DNA from: CAZHFA01 sp964534945
GTDB lineage: Bacteria > Bdellovibrionota_C > UBA2361 > CAKMMH01
Assembly (NCBI GenBank): GCA_964534945.1
Contig: CAZHSB010000008.1
Coordinates: 1-42,438, forward strand
Reading direction: 5' to 3'
Length of the DNA stretch: 42,438 nucleotides
In this document: in pieces, positions 25,485-33,684 of the stretch
Layout: each line of letters opens with the position of its first letter
Numbering within the stretch: position 1 is the stretch's first letter
Position numbers and translations under genes: made by a program
Notes under the pieces: generated by a model
Database searches by the model: none
What the model was told of the DNA's origin: nothing
What the model saw: only the letters and a program-made list of their open reading frames with translations

Positions 25485-27254
25485 TTAGCCAAAAAGGCCT
25501 TTTTTCTTACTTGATGTTTCTTTATCATCACCTTGTTCCTTTGGAGTATCATCAGTAACTTTTTTTGTTCCATCATCTGTGATTATCATAGATTCAACTG
25601 GAGTCTCTTCATCTTTCTTACTCTTTTCCCAGATTTCTTTAAAAGCTTTAATGCTTTCTTCAGAGAAAATGCCTCTTAATGCTTCTTCTCTTTCTTCTTC
25701 ATCTTTCTTAGGATCTTTTGATAGTTTGTAAGAAATATCACCATCTTCTATACTTAATACTTGACCATTCATAGTTACTGGTATTGTATTGTCTTTTAAC
25801 TCTGTTATTTTAACAGCTTTATCTTCAAATCCTGTAGCATTTTCAGAAATTGTAAATTGTAATCTTGCTCTAAATTCTGTTACGGACATTTGTTGAGAAA
25901 ACTCTTCTCCTTGAGAGTTTTCAAAGTGTACAATACCATCTTCCACCTTTGTTATTGTAATTGCATGAAGTGAATGTTGATTGCCACCTTCTCCCCATAC
26001 TAGTTTTGCAAAAACTGCTCCGTTATTTTCTTTTAAAAGATTTGAAAGATTATTTGCAAACTCTGCGTCTGTTGCACCAAGCTCTGCCCTAGGAACAACA
26101 AGACCTTTTTCTCCAAATACTTCTTTATAAAGTTTTGCTATTTGAGAATCTGTTAAACCATATGTCGTTTGTCCATTTGCCAAACCAGTTCTTCCATCAC
26201 TTTTGAACATATTATCTGAAGCAACTTCCATTAGTGCTGCTGCTAAAATTCCACCTTTCATATCACTTTTTGCTGATAAAACTTTTTTTCTATATCCTTT
26301 TTCATTTAAAGTACTTTTAGGATCATCTAGTTGTTTATTTAAAAGTTCTAATAGCTTATCAGCCCTTCCAGACCTTATAGCAACATTTGCCATTGTGCAT
26401 GCAACACAAGTTGATTGATCTCCTTGATCAAACTTATGTGAATCAGTTAAAACTGATAGGGTATCAGTAATAATGGCATCGTTATCCCGTGCAATAAGTC
26501 TATCTAATTGTTTTGTAAAATTATGAAATTCCTCTTGTGTTAATAATTCTGATTGAGTTTCTAATGTTTCAGAAAGTTGTTCAAATACTTTTTTATCAAG
26601 GTTTCCTTTCCTAACTTCTTCGTTATATTTTTCTTTAAAGTTCTCTTTTAATCTTATATTTTGTTCTCTGTTCAAATCTCTTTGTAATTTTAATTGTTGT
26701 TCCAGTCTTTCCCTTTCTTGTTCTAACTCTTTTTCTTTTTTCTTTTTTTCCTCTTCTTCTTTCTTGTCGTCTCTTTCCTCGTTTTTGATTGCATCACTTA
26801 GGCTTTGGGTAAAAGCTTTCATAAAATTTTGAGCACCTGTTTTTCCTTCTTTCCAAGTGTTTTCTAATGTTTCTATTAAAACATCGGTTGCTGTTTTTGG
26901 ATTGTCTTCCCAAATTTTATTAAGTTTTTTTATATTATCAGTAAGTTCTTTTTGACTAGGAGTCCCTTCTAAAGCACTTGGATCTAGATCTTTAGAAGAA
27001 GCTAGTTTTTCTTTATTCTCAGGACTAAGGGCTGATACAACTTTGTTGGCAAGATCTTGATTTATTCCAAGAGCGTTAAGTTTTCCAGTAGCAATTTTGT
27101 GTATTTCTTGTTCTTTCTGCGTCAACTCTACACGAGATTCTGTATTTGGAGTTCCGCCTTGACTTGGTTCTCTTTCTACGGTTGGTTTATTACTTTGATT
27201 TGGTCCTTGCCCTGCTGTAGGTCCTGCTGCTATTTGTGGTGCATTACCCGCCAT
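25485..27254 (-). CDS. Large protein with papain/C39-like Cys-His-Asn signature
   Basis: A 589-residue protein I do not recognise by name. Residues 1-45 are low-complexity (Gly, Pro, Gln, Thr). About 155-215 is a highly charged stretch predicted by eye as coiled coil. The core (about 270-470) carries the pattern of papain-fold peptidases of the C39-like type: Q277 and C283 in DQGDQSTCVACTMAN, H430 in QHSLHAITIT, and N447 in VHFENSQGEE. The C-terminal 80 residues are acidic and lysine-rich. There is no signal peptide or membrane segment. AGGAGG lies 5 bases upstream of the ATG and a good promoter farther up, so it should be well expressed. It may be an effector or cytosolic protease; both are inference. 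Confidence 0.6.
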   Translation of the reverse strand: MAGNAPQIAAGPTAGQGPNQSNKPTVEREPSQGGTPNTESRVELTQKEQEIHKIATGKLNALGINQDLANKVVSALSPENKEKLASSKDLDPSALEGTPSQKELTDNIKKLNKIWEDNPKTATDVLIETLENTWKEGKTGAQNFMKAFTQSLSDAIKNEERDDKKEEEEKKKKEKELEQERERLEQQLKLQRDLNREQNIRLKENFKEKYNEEVRKGNLDKKVFEQLSETLETQSELLTQEEFHNFTKQLDRLIARDNDAIITDTLSVLTDSHKFDQGDQSTCVACTMANVAIRSGRADKLLELLNKQLDDPKSTLNEKGYRKKVLSAKSDMKGGILAAALMEVASDNMFKSDGRTGLANGQTTYGLTDSQIAKLYKEVFGEKGLVVPRAELGATDAEFANNLSNLLKENNGAVFAKLVWGEGGNQHSLHAITITKVEDGIVHFENSQGEEFSQQMSVTEFRARLQFTISENATGFEDKAVKITELKDNTIPVTMNGQVLSIEDGDISYKLSKDPKKDEEEREEALRGIFSEESIKAFKEIWEKSKKDEETPVESMIITDDGTKKVTDDTPKEQGDDKETSSKKKGLFG

Positions 27255-27318
27255 AATATCCTCCTAAAAAAGCTTAGTTTCCTAATTTTATTATCTAATA
27301 AAGAAACCTCATTGCTTC

Positions 27319-27385
27319 AAATTATACCTTTTTTTATGCTTAAATCAAAACAATGTTTAAAATTTAGTTAAAAAAGGTATAATTT
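27319..27385. repeat. 16-bp inverted repeat with 35-nt loop
   Basis: AAATTATACCTTTTTT (27319-27334) is the exact reverse complement of 27370-27385. The right arm abuts the stop codon of the OmpA lipoprotein gene; the left arm contains the -10 of the next leftward gene. It could be a long-loop terminator or an operator pair. Confidence 0.65.
27321..27348 (-). promoter_or_regulatory. Sigma-70-type promoter for the Cys-peptidase-like gene
   Basis: On the minus strand: TTGATT (27343-27348), a 16-bp spacer, TATAAT (27321-27326), giving a leader of about 60 nt before the AGGAGG and ATG. The -10 lies inside one arm of a 16-bp inverted repeat. Confidence 0.6.
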
Positions 27386-28087
27386 TTACTTTCCAATATA
27401 AATATCAACTCGTCTATTTAATTGACGTCCTTCCTTTGTTAAGTTAGAGCCAATTGGTTTTGTCGCAGCAAAGCTGTCAACAATTAACTGATCTTGGCTA
27501 ATTCCAAAAGCAATTAGGCTTGCAGCGACACTTTCGGCACGTCCTCTTGATAATTCTTCATTGTAGCTAACACTTCCTGTTTCATCAGTATGACCATCTA
27601 CATGAATCCTATATGCATAAGGACTCTTTTTTAAAGAATCAGCCATTGCTTCTAAATTCTTAGTTGCTCCAAATCTAAGATTTGTGGCATCTGTATCAAA
27701 AAAAACTTGATAAATGCTAGAATTTGCGGACTTTGAAATAGCCAAGTCTAATTTTGCCTGTAAATTAAATAATTCCTGTGCATTGGCATCATTTTTAATT
27801 TTCAAATTTTCAAGCTTTTTTTCTTGAGTTATTTGAGCTGATTCAATAATGTCTGCATTCGCGCCAATCATTGCGCCTTCTACTAATCCAAATCCCGCGC
27901 CAATTGCGGCGCCTTCTCCAGCCCTGTCTGGAGTAAGTTGATTTCCGATCACAGCACCTGCACCTGCACCCCAAGCAGCACCAAGTAAAGATGTACCGAC
28001 TGTTTTATCGGGCCCAGGTTGCATTGCGCACGCAGAAATAAAAATAGATAACGAAAAACCTGTTAGTAAAAATAATATCCTTCTCAT
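27386..28087 (-). CDS. OmpA-family lipoprotein with glycine zipper
   Basis: About 233 residues from the chosen ATG (ATGs 6 and 15 bases upstream are possible). It has a lipoprotein signal MRRILFLLTGFSLSIFISAC with C20 as the lipid anchor, a glycine-zipper stretch (GAAWGAGAGAVIGNQL, then GAAIGAGFGLVEGAMIG), a short coiled region and a C-terminal OmpA domain that binds peptidoglycan (FFDTDATNLR, HVDGHTDETGS, NEELSRGRAESV, RRVDIYI). It should tether the outer membrane to the cell wall, Pal/YiaD-like. Lnt, which completes lipoprotein acylation, is the next gene upstream on the same strand. Confidence 0.9.
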   Translation of the reverse strand: MRRILFLLTGFSLSIFISACAMQPGPDKTVGTSLLGAAWGAGAGAVIGNQLTPDRAGEGAAIGAGFGLVEGAMIGANADIIESAQITQEKKLENLKIKNDANAQELFNLQAKLDLAISKSANSSIYQVFFDTDATNLRFGATKNLEAMADSLKKSPYAYRIHVDGHTDETGSVSYNEELSRGRAESVAASLIAFGISQDQLIVDSFAATKPIGSNLTKEGRQLNRRVDIYIGK

Positions 28088-28198
28088 AAACATTAATTCC
28101 ATTAGAAAAATTTAAAAAACATCTAAAAAATCAATATGTAAAATTTTTTCATAAAAATTAACATTTTGATTCATTGAAAAATAAGATGCCACTTTTCA

Positions 28199-29740
28199 TT
28201 AGATATTTTCGGATTTTTTGAAGATATTTATGAGTAAAATTATAAATGTAAAAAAATTCAATAAATAAAGGGGGATATCGCCTACAAATGAGTATAAGGT
28301 TTTATCTTCAATTAAAGAAACGTCACTTGTCATATATGCATTTGAAAGTGTAGGAAGTTTTTTTACAATGAAACCTTTGTTATCAATAATTGCAGATAAG
28401 CCTGTATGCGTGCTTCTTACAAAGAATCTATTATTTTCAATTGCTCTAAAACTTGAAATTAAATTATGTTGAAAAAGAGCCACTCCTTTTCCGAACCAAG
28501 CATCATCTGATAATCCTACAAATAAATTTGCACCTAGTCGATTTGCTTTTGAAAATAAACTAGGAATTAATTCCTCATAACAAATAAATGGAGATATTTT
28601 TACTTGATTATTATCAGTATCAGTATAATTAAAAACTTCAATCGTATTTCCTCTAGAAAAAAAAGACTCCATATTTAAAAATTTTTTTAAAAAAGGAAAA
28701 ATATTTGAAAATGGAATGTATTCTCCAAAAGGAATTAAAATCTGTTTGTGATATGGAGGATAAATTTCCCCATTTTTTCCAATAAGAAAAACACTATTAA
28801 AGAGTATTTGATCTTTTGCTGACGTTCCTATAAAAGAAAGCGCACCCGTTACAAGAGGATAGTTGTTTCCAAAAAAGGGAAGGTTTTTATCTTCGCTAAT
28901 ATCGTTAATAGGTTCGTGAATCCAATTTGTTATTGCGCTTTCTGGCCAAACTACTAAAGTGCGTTGTTCCTTGCTTATTAAATCATTTGTTAATCTTGTA
29001 TATTTTTCAACATCGGCTCTGATTATTTTCATCCCATCAATTGGTTCGATGAAAGGAATTGCTTGTACAACCGAAACTTTTGTTGTAGGTGCAATAACTT
29101 TTTTATTTAAAAGATGATTTCCATTGATAAGTAAAATTATAAAAAGAAAAGGGGATAAATATGAAATTTTTTTTATATTTATTCTTGAATCATTATTAAA
29201 AAACTGCATCAAAAATTCACAAAACCAAAACATAACGAAACTAATAAAAACAACACCTCCGATAGATGCATTTAATGATAAACTTTTAAAATAAAGTTGC
29301 GTATGACCAAAACGCCAAGGAAAAAGTTTTGGGTAGAAACTTTCTGTTAAGATGAATGAAAGAGTCGCTGGTAAAGCTAGAGATCTTAAGAGAGAGGATT
29401 TTTTTAAAAATTTATAAATAAGAGGTAATAATAAAAATTGTATTGATGAAAAAGAAGCAAAAATTAAGAAACCTATTAAAGAAAGAAAATAATTAAATTG
29501 TCCAAATTCATGAATAGTATTAAAAAGCCAAAAAAAACCTAAACAGTGAGCGATAACCCCAGTTAAAAAGAAAAATAAACAGCTTGAAGTGTTTTGCATT
29601 AAAAAAATCAATGTAAAAACAGCAATAAATCCTGTTAATGATGAAATAAAAGTATCGGGAAAAATCCAAGGAAGTGCGCAAAATACACTACAAACAAAAG
29701 ATAATAAAAGAATTTTCTTTAGCAACAAGTTTTTACTCAT
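28199..29740 (-). CDS. lnt: Apolipoprotein N-acyltransferase
   Basis: Adds the third acyl chain to the N-terminal Cys of lipoproteins in the inner membrane. The 513-residue protein has about six N-terminal membrane segments (to about 210), a periplasmic nitrilase-type domain (about 220-485) with the catalytic triad E267 (WPESAI), K332 (YHKQILIPFGEYIPF) and C387 (FICYEELIP), and a final membrane helix (about 488-508). Length and triad match the family. It lies between eno and the OmpA lipoprotein on the same strand. Confidence 0.95.
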   Translation of the reverse strand: MSKNLLLKKILLLSFVCSVFCALPWIFPDTFISSLTGFIAVFTLIFLMQNTSSCLFFFLTGVIAHCLGFFWLFNTIHEFGQFNYFLSLIGFLIFASFSSIQFLLLPLIYKFLKKSSLLRSLALPATLSFILTESFYPKLFPWRFGHTQLYFKSLSLNASIGGVVFISFVMFWFCEFLMQFFNNDSRINIKKISYLSPFLFIILLINGNHLLNKKVIAPTTKVSVVQAIPFIEPIDGMKIIRADVEKYTRLTNDLISKEQRTLVVWPESAITNWIHEPINDISEDKNLPFFGNNYPLVTGALSFIGTSAKDQILFNSVFLIGKNGEIYPPYHKQILIPFGEYIPFSNIFPFLKKFLNMESFFSRGNTIEVFNYTDTDNNQVKISPFICYEELIPSLFSKANRLGANLFVGLSDDAWFGKGVALFQHNLISSFRAIENNRFFVRSTHTGLSAIIDNKGFIVKKLPTLSNAYMTSDVSLIEDKTLYSFVGDIPLYLLNFFTFIILLINIFKKSENI

Positions 29741-29757
29741 AAGAATATAAAAAACGA

Positions 29758-29793
29758 AGTGAATAGATAAAAATTTAATTTTACCTATTCACT
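29758..29793 (-). terminator. Terminator downstream of eno
   Basis: AGTGAATAG (29758-29766) pairs with CTATTCACT (29785-29793), with a nearly complete inner AT stem. On the minus strand it is followed by TCGTTTTTT. It separates eno from lnt. Confidence 0.75.
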
Positions 29794-29807
29794 AAAATTA
29801 ATTTAAT

Positions 29808-31103
29808 TTATTTTTTAAAAGGATTTTTACAAAAGCCATTACCTTCAAGGTAATTTTCAATCCATAATAATCTATTATATTTTGCTGTCCTTTCGCTTCT
29901 GCAAACAGAACCAGTCTTTATCTGGCCAGCGTTTACAGCCACTGCCAAATCTGCAATCGATGTATCTTCTGTTTCTCCTGAACGGTGAGAAATCACAGTC
30001 GTATAGGCATTGTTATGAGCAAGCTCAATAGTATCTAATGTTTCTGATACAGTTCCAATTTGATTTAATTTAATCAAGATTGAGTTTCCTGCGCCTTTTT
30101 GAATTCCTTCTCCTAAACGCTTTGCGTTTGTTACAAAAAGATCATCACCAACAAGTTGCATTTTAGATGCTAACGCATCAGTTAACTTCTTCCAACCGTC
30201 CCAATCATTTTCATCTAGTCCATCTTCGATGCTTACGATAGGGTACTTTTTAATCCATGAAGCATAAAGATTTATCATATCATCTACTGAAAGTTCATCT
30301 TTTGTGCTTTTCTTTAAGATATATTTTTTCTTATCCTTATCATACATTTCAGAAGCTGCAACATCTAATGCTAATGAAACTTGTTTTCCAGATTGATATC
30401 CAGCATCTTCAATAGCTTCAATTAAAAATTTAATTGCATCTTCTGAAGAACCAATGTTGGGAGCAAATCCTCCTTCATCACCAAGCCCTGTTGGAAGACC
30501 TTTTTTAACCAAATTCTTCTTTAATGTATGAAAGATTTCACAAACAGCACGTAAGTTTTCACTGAATCGTTCTGAGACATGAGGAACAAGCATAAATTCT
30601 TGAAAGTCAAGAGAGTTTGTTGCATGAGCGCCACCATTTATAACATTTACCATAGGAATTGGTAACTGATGAGCATTAACACCACCTAGGTATCTAAAAA
30701 GTGGAGTTGCATTGTAGTTAGCACCTGCGTTTGCTGCTGCTAAACTAACTCCTAAAATCGCATTTGCTCCAAGATTTGTTTTGTTTGGTGTGCCGTCAAG
30801 TTCGATTAACTTTTTATCTAAAGAATTTTGATCTTCAACGCTCATACCGATTATCTCTGGAGCAATAACTTCATTAACGTTTTTTACTGCAGTTAATGTT
30901 CCTTTTCCCATAAATCTTTTTTTATCTCCATCTCTTAGTTCGCAAGCTTCGTGTTCTCCTGTAGATGCGCCTGAAGGAACTTTTGCAGTCCCAGTTGTTC
31001 CGTCTGCTAATGTTAATGTTACAGAAACTGAGGGAAACCCTCTAGAATCTAGGCATTCAAAAGCAGAAACTTCGGTTATTGAATCGTGATATAGTGTACA
31101 CAT
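29808..31103 (-). CDS. eno: Enolase
   Basis: Interconverts 2-phosphoglycerate and phosphoenolpyruvate. The 431-residue protein has the full family pattern: ECLDSRGFPSV, VPSGASTGEHEA, NVINGGAHA, the general acid in GDEGGFAPN, SIEDGLDENDW, the signature ILIKLNQIGTVSET and SHRSGETED. AGGAG lies 9 bases upstream of the ATG. It is bounded downstream by a terminator and upstream by a divergent ftsB. Confidence 0.98.
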   Translation of the reverse strand: MCTLYHDSITEVSAFECLDSRGFPSVSVTLTLADGTTGTAKVPSGASTGEHEACELRDGDKKRFMGKGTLTAVKNVNEVIAPEIIGMSVEDQNSLDKKLIELDGTPNKTNLGANAILGVSLAAANAGANYNATPLFRYLGGVNAHQLPIPMVNVINGGAHATNSLDFQEFMLVPHVSERFSENLRAVCEIFHTLKKNLVKKGLPTGLGDEGGFAPNIGSSEDAIKFLIEAIEDAGYQSGKQVSLALDVAASEMYDKDKKKYILKKSTKDELSVDDMINLYASWIKKYPIVSIEDGLDENDWDGWKKLTDALASKMQLVGDDLFVTNAKRLGEGIQKGAGNSILIKLNQIGTVSETLDTIELAHNNAYTTVISHRSGETEDTSIADLAVAVNAGQIKTGSVCRSERTAKYNRLLWIENYLEGNGFCKNPFKK

Positions 31104-31154
31104 ATTATAAACTCCTAATTTTATTATTGATTAAAATTAATCTTATGCCTTATA

Positions 31155-31183
31155 AGTTTAGTATTGCTAGGAGGAAAAAACAA
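31155..31183 (-). promoter_or_regulatory. Candidate eno promoter
   Basis: On the minus strand: TTGTTT (31178-31183), a 17-bp spacer, TAAACT (31155-31160), about 50 bp before the eno ATG. The match is moderate. Confidence 0.4.
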
Positions 31184-31313
31184 GGATTTAAGGGAAAAAT
31201 AAACTAGACATTTGTAGAATGAAAATTTAAAGACTAATAAAAATATCTTTTTAAGACGGGTAATTTATGTTATACAATCAGATAAATCTTTTGTTTTTTT
31301 AGGTGCAGTGAAA

Positions 31314-31589
31314 ATGAGTCGATTTACGCCATACATACTTTTTTTAGCTGGTTTTGTATTTTTAGGAATGATTTATCTTGACAAGGATGGTTATTCAAAA
31401 GTAACGGAGCTAAGAAATTCTCTAAAAAATCAAGAACAAATAAATTATGCACTGATTACAGAAATTAGAGATTACAAAAAAGAAATTCGTGGAATTCAAA
31501 ATAGTGATAGGGAATTAGAAAAAATAGTTCGTGATAAATATGCTTTATCAAAAGATGGTGAAGTCGTAGTGGTATTCAAAGAACACTAA
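31314..31589 (+). CDS. ftsB: Cell-division protein FtsB / DivIC-like
   Basis: A 91-residue bitopic protein: a short cytosolic N-terminus, one membrane helix (about 5-23, PYILFLAGFVFLGMIYL) and a periplasmic coiled coil (about 30-65, KVTELRNSLKNQEQINYALITEIR) ending in IVRDKYALSKDGEVVVVF, the usual FtsB tail. It forms a complex with FtsL and FtsQ at the septum. The ATG at 31314 is preferred to a GTG at 31308 because AGGTG at 31301-31305 is 8 bases away. It is next to eno as in many proteobacteria, but divergent from it. Confidence 0.85.
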   Translation: MSRFTPYILFLAGFVFLGMIYLDKDGYSKVTELRNSLKNQEQINYALITEIRDYKKEIRGIQNSDRELEKIVRDKYALSKDGEVVVVFKEH

Positions 31590-31775
31590 TAATATATAAT
31601 TTCAAATTAGCCATAAAAATTTTTTTAATTTGATGTAGCAATGTCAAAAAACGTAAGTAGTTTAAAAAGCAATATTCTAAAATAAATTAGTATTTATGGA
31701 TTTTTAGATAATAATGATAAAAAATTTTCAAATACAAAATAACTGAATAAAAGATAAGAAAAAAAGACTAAAAAA

Positions 31776-31852
31776 TGGCGGAGCCAGTGGGACTCGAACC
31801 CACGACCTCCTGCGTGACAGGCAGGCGTTCTAACCAGCTGAACTATGACTCC
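31776..31852 (-). tRNA. tRNA-Asp (anticodon GTC)
   Basis: On the minus strand the 77-nt sequence starts GGAGTCATAG and ends TGGCTCCGCCA, with CCA encoded. The anticodon loop CTGTCAC gives GTC in a CTGCC/GGCAG-type stem, and the T loop is GGTTCGAGTCC. Acceptor, D, anticodon and T arms all pair. It is isolated, with no other tRNA nearby. Confidence 0.97.
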
Positions 31853-32251
31853 AACTAGAAGTTTAATTTGAATAACTAAACAACTCTATATTTTTTACAG
31901 GAAAAATATTTTAAAAGCAATAGCTTGATGCAAAAATTTTAGGAATAAATTTTGATAATAAAAAATTTTATTTTTCTATATGAATTTCTTCTCATATCTC
32001 TAGAAAAATAAACAAATAATGTAAATTTAAAAATTTCATAGGGAATATCACACATCTATTATGATTTCAAAAATTTGAGAATGCGATGTGAGTTTATTTT
32101 AAATTACTTCAAGTAATATAAATATTTACAAAAGAAAACAAAAAGTTATTTTAGCGTATAAAATATATTATTAAAAATGTCTAGCATGTCAGGATAAAGT
32201 ATTTTATGATCTTAAAGTCAATTGAGTGTAGTTTTTTTTGTGGGTGTAAAG
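31853..32251. other. Gene-poor AT-rich spacer
   Basis: About 400 bp between tRNA-Asp and the hexokinase-like gene. I see no coding region, no RNA motif and no clear repeat. It must carry promoters for both flanking genes, but no site stands out against the AT-rich background. Confidence 0.5.
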
Positions 32252-33640
32252 ATGGCGCAGGAAGTTTTTAGCGTTTCGTACCGTCGTGATGAAAAAGATA
32301 TAGCAATAAGTGAAAGTTTTTCTGAAGAAATGAGATCAATGAGAAATAATTATGTATTACAAAATTTTTTAGAACAAAAAGGGTTCTTCAGGTTGCAGGA
32401 ACGTTTATGCGAGATGATTGATACTGTCACTAAAATGGCAAAAAATACGAAAGACGAAAAAGATGAAAATGCATTTTCTCATGAGACAAGTCATTTAAAA
32501 CCAGATAAATATTCGTATCCTTCAAGAGTATCTGACAATATATTGGTTTTAGATATTGGAGGAACTCATACGAAGGTTGCTTACAATAAAAATGGAGAGA
32601 CTAGCATTATATTAGATGAAGATAACAATTTTTTTGCGGCAAAAAGTTTAGGCTTGTATGACTTGGATTTAGAAAATTTTATTGATGTTGTGGCAAAGGA
32701 AACAAAAGCAAGGATAGGAGTAGATTGCAATATAGAAGCGATTGCAATTGTATGGTCAAATACGATTGAAGCCCAACCTGTAATGAATGAAAAATATGAG
32801 GGAATAACTGGTACTACAATTGGAGTTGGTGGTGATTTTTACCAAAAAGGAGAGTGGTTCATTTCTGGTTTGACCAATGGTTATGACTTAGGTGATGCTT
32901 TCCATAAAATTTTTGATAAAAATGAGATCCCTGTACGTACGTTACTTATGGCTAATGACACTGTTTTTACTTTGAAAGCATTACCAAATGCAGATTCTGG
33001 AGTTGTTATATCTTCGGGATCTAATGCTACTATGCTTGGGAAAGACGGAACAATATTAAATACAGAAATGGGAGCAATGATTTTGCTTAATGATAGATAT
33101 CTTTCTGATATAGATTTAATGGAGTCTCAGTTTTTAAATCGCTATTCGGCCCAATATATATGTTCTGGAAAATGGCAAAATATATTTTTAAGAAATTATG
33201 TAGTAGAGGCAGGTAAGGCTGGAATTCAAGATTTGGAGAGGATCGCTACAGATCTAGCAGAAGGAAATTTTTTAAGAACAGAGGATATCTCTGAAACCTT
33301 AAATGGTAGATTTCCGTATAGAGATAAGTATCCAGAAGCAGAAGAAGCTTTTTTAAAAATATGTGAAGCCTTAATAAATAGAGGGGCATTAGTTGGCGCA
33401 ATCCTAGTATATTCTTCTATAGTAAATGAATTAGATGAATTAGAAGATGGAAAGAGGGTTAATATTGCATTAGATAGTGCGATGGCAAGGCATATGCCTG
33501 GTTTTTTTAATGGATTAAAAGATAATTTAAAGAAAATCATGCATGGAGAAGATAAGGTTAATATTGTTTTGCTTGAACCACAAAACGGTGTACCTGTCCC
33601 AATTCTTGGAGCAGTTAATGCCATAAAAAGATATGCATAA
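32252..33640 (+). CDS. Hexokinase-family sugar kinase
   Basis: A 462-residue protein with the actin-like ATPase fold of hexokinases: phosphate-1 motif LDIGGTHTKVAY (100-111), the catalytic-Asp string ANDTVFTL (D236) and the adenosine/phosphate-2 region SSGSNATML (254-262). NDTV followed by SGSNA is closer to eukaryotic-type hexokinases than to ROK glucokinases. Residues 1-90 are a helical region ahead of the kinase core. The ATG at 32252 is preferred to an upstream TTG and has GGGTG nearby. It lies upstream of the glycogen synthase/phosphorylase fusion on the same strand, so a glucose or glucan-derived sugar is a likely substrate (inference). Confidence 0.75.
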   Translation: MAQEVFSVSYRRDEKDIAISESFSEEMRSMRNNYVLQNFLEQKGFFRLQERLCEMIDTVTKMAKNTKDEKDENAFSHETSHLKPDKYSYPSRVSDNILVLDIGGTHTKVAYNKNGETSIILDEDNNFFAAKSLGLYDLDLENFIDVVAKETKARIGVDCNIEAIAIVWSNTIEAQPVMNEKYEGITGTTIGVGGDFYQKGEWFISGLTNGYDLGDAFHKIFDKNEIPVRTLLMANDTVFTLKALPNADSGVVISSGSNATMLGKDGTILNTEMGAMILLNDRYLSDIDLMESQFLNRYSAQYICSGKWQNIFLRNYVVEAGKAGIQDLERIATDLAEGNFLRTEDISETLNGRFPYRDKYPEAEEAFLKICEALINRGALVGAILVYSSIVNELDELEDGKRVNIALDSAMARHMPGFFNGLKDNLKKIMHGEDKVNIVLLEPQNGVPVPILGAVNAIKRYA

Positions 33641-33684
33641 GCTTGTATGAGCTTATAAGGTATTAGAAAGGTAAAAAATAGGTT

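Noticed and set aside
31604..31632. Weak inverted repeat CAAATTA/TAATTTG after ftsB as terminator
   Set aside because: Seven AT-rich pairs with a 15-nt loop; too weak to call.
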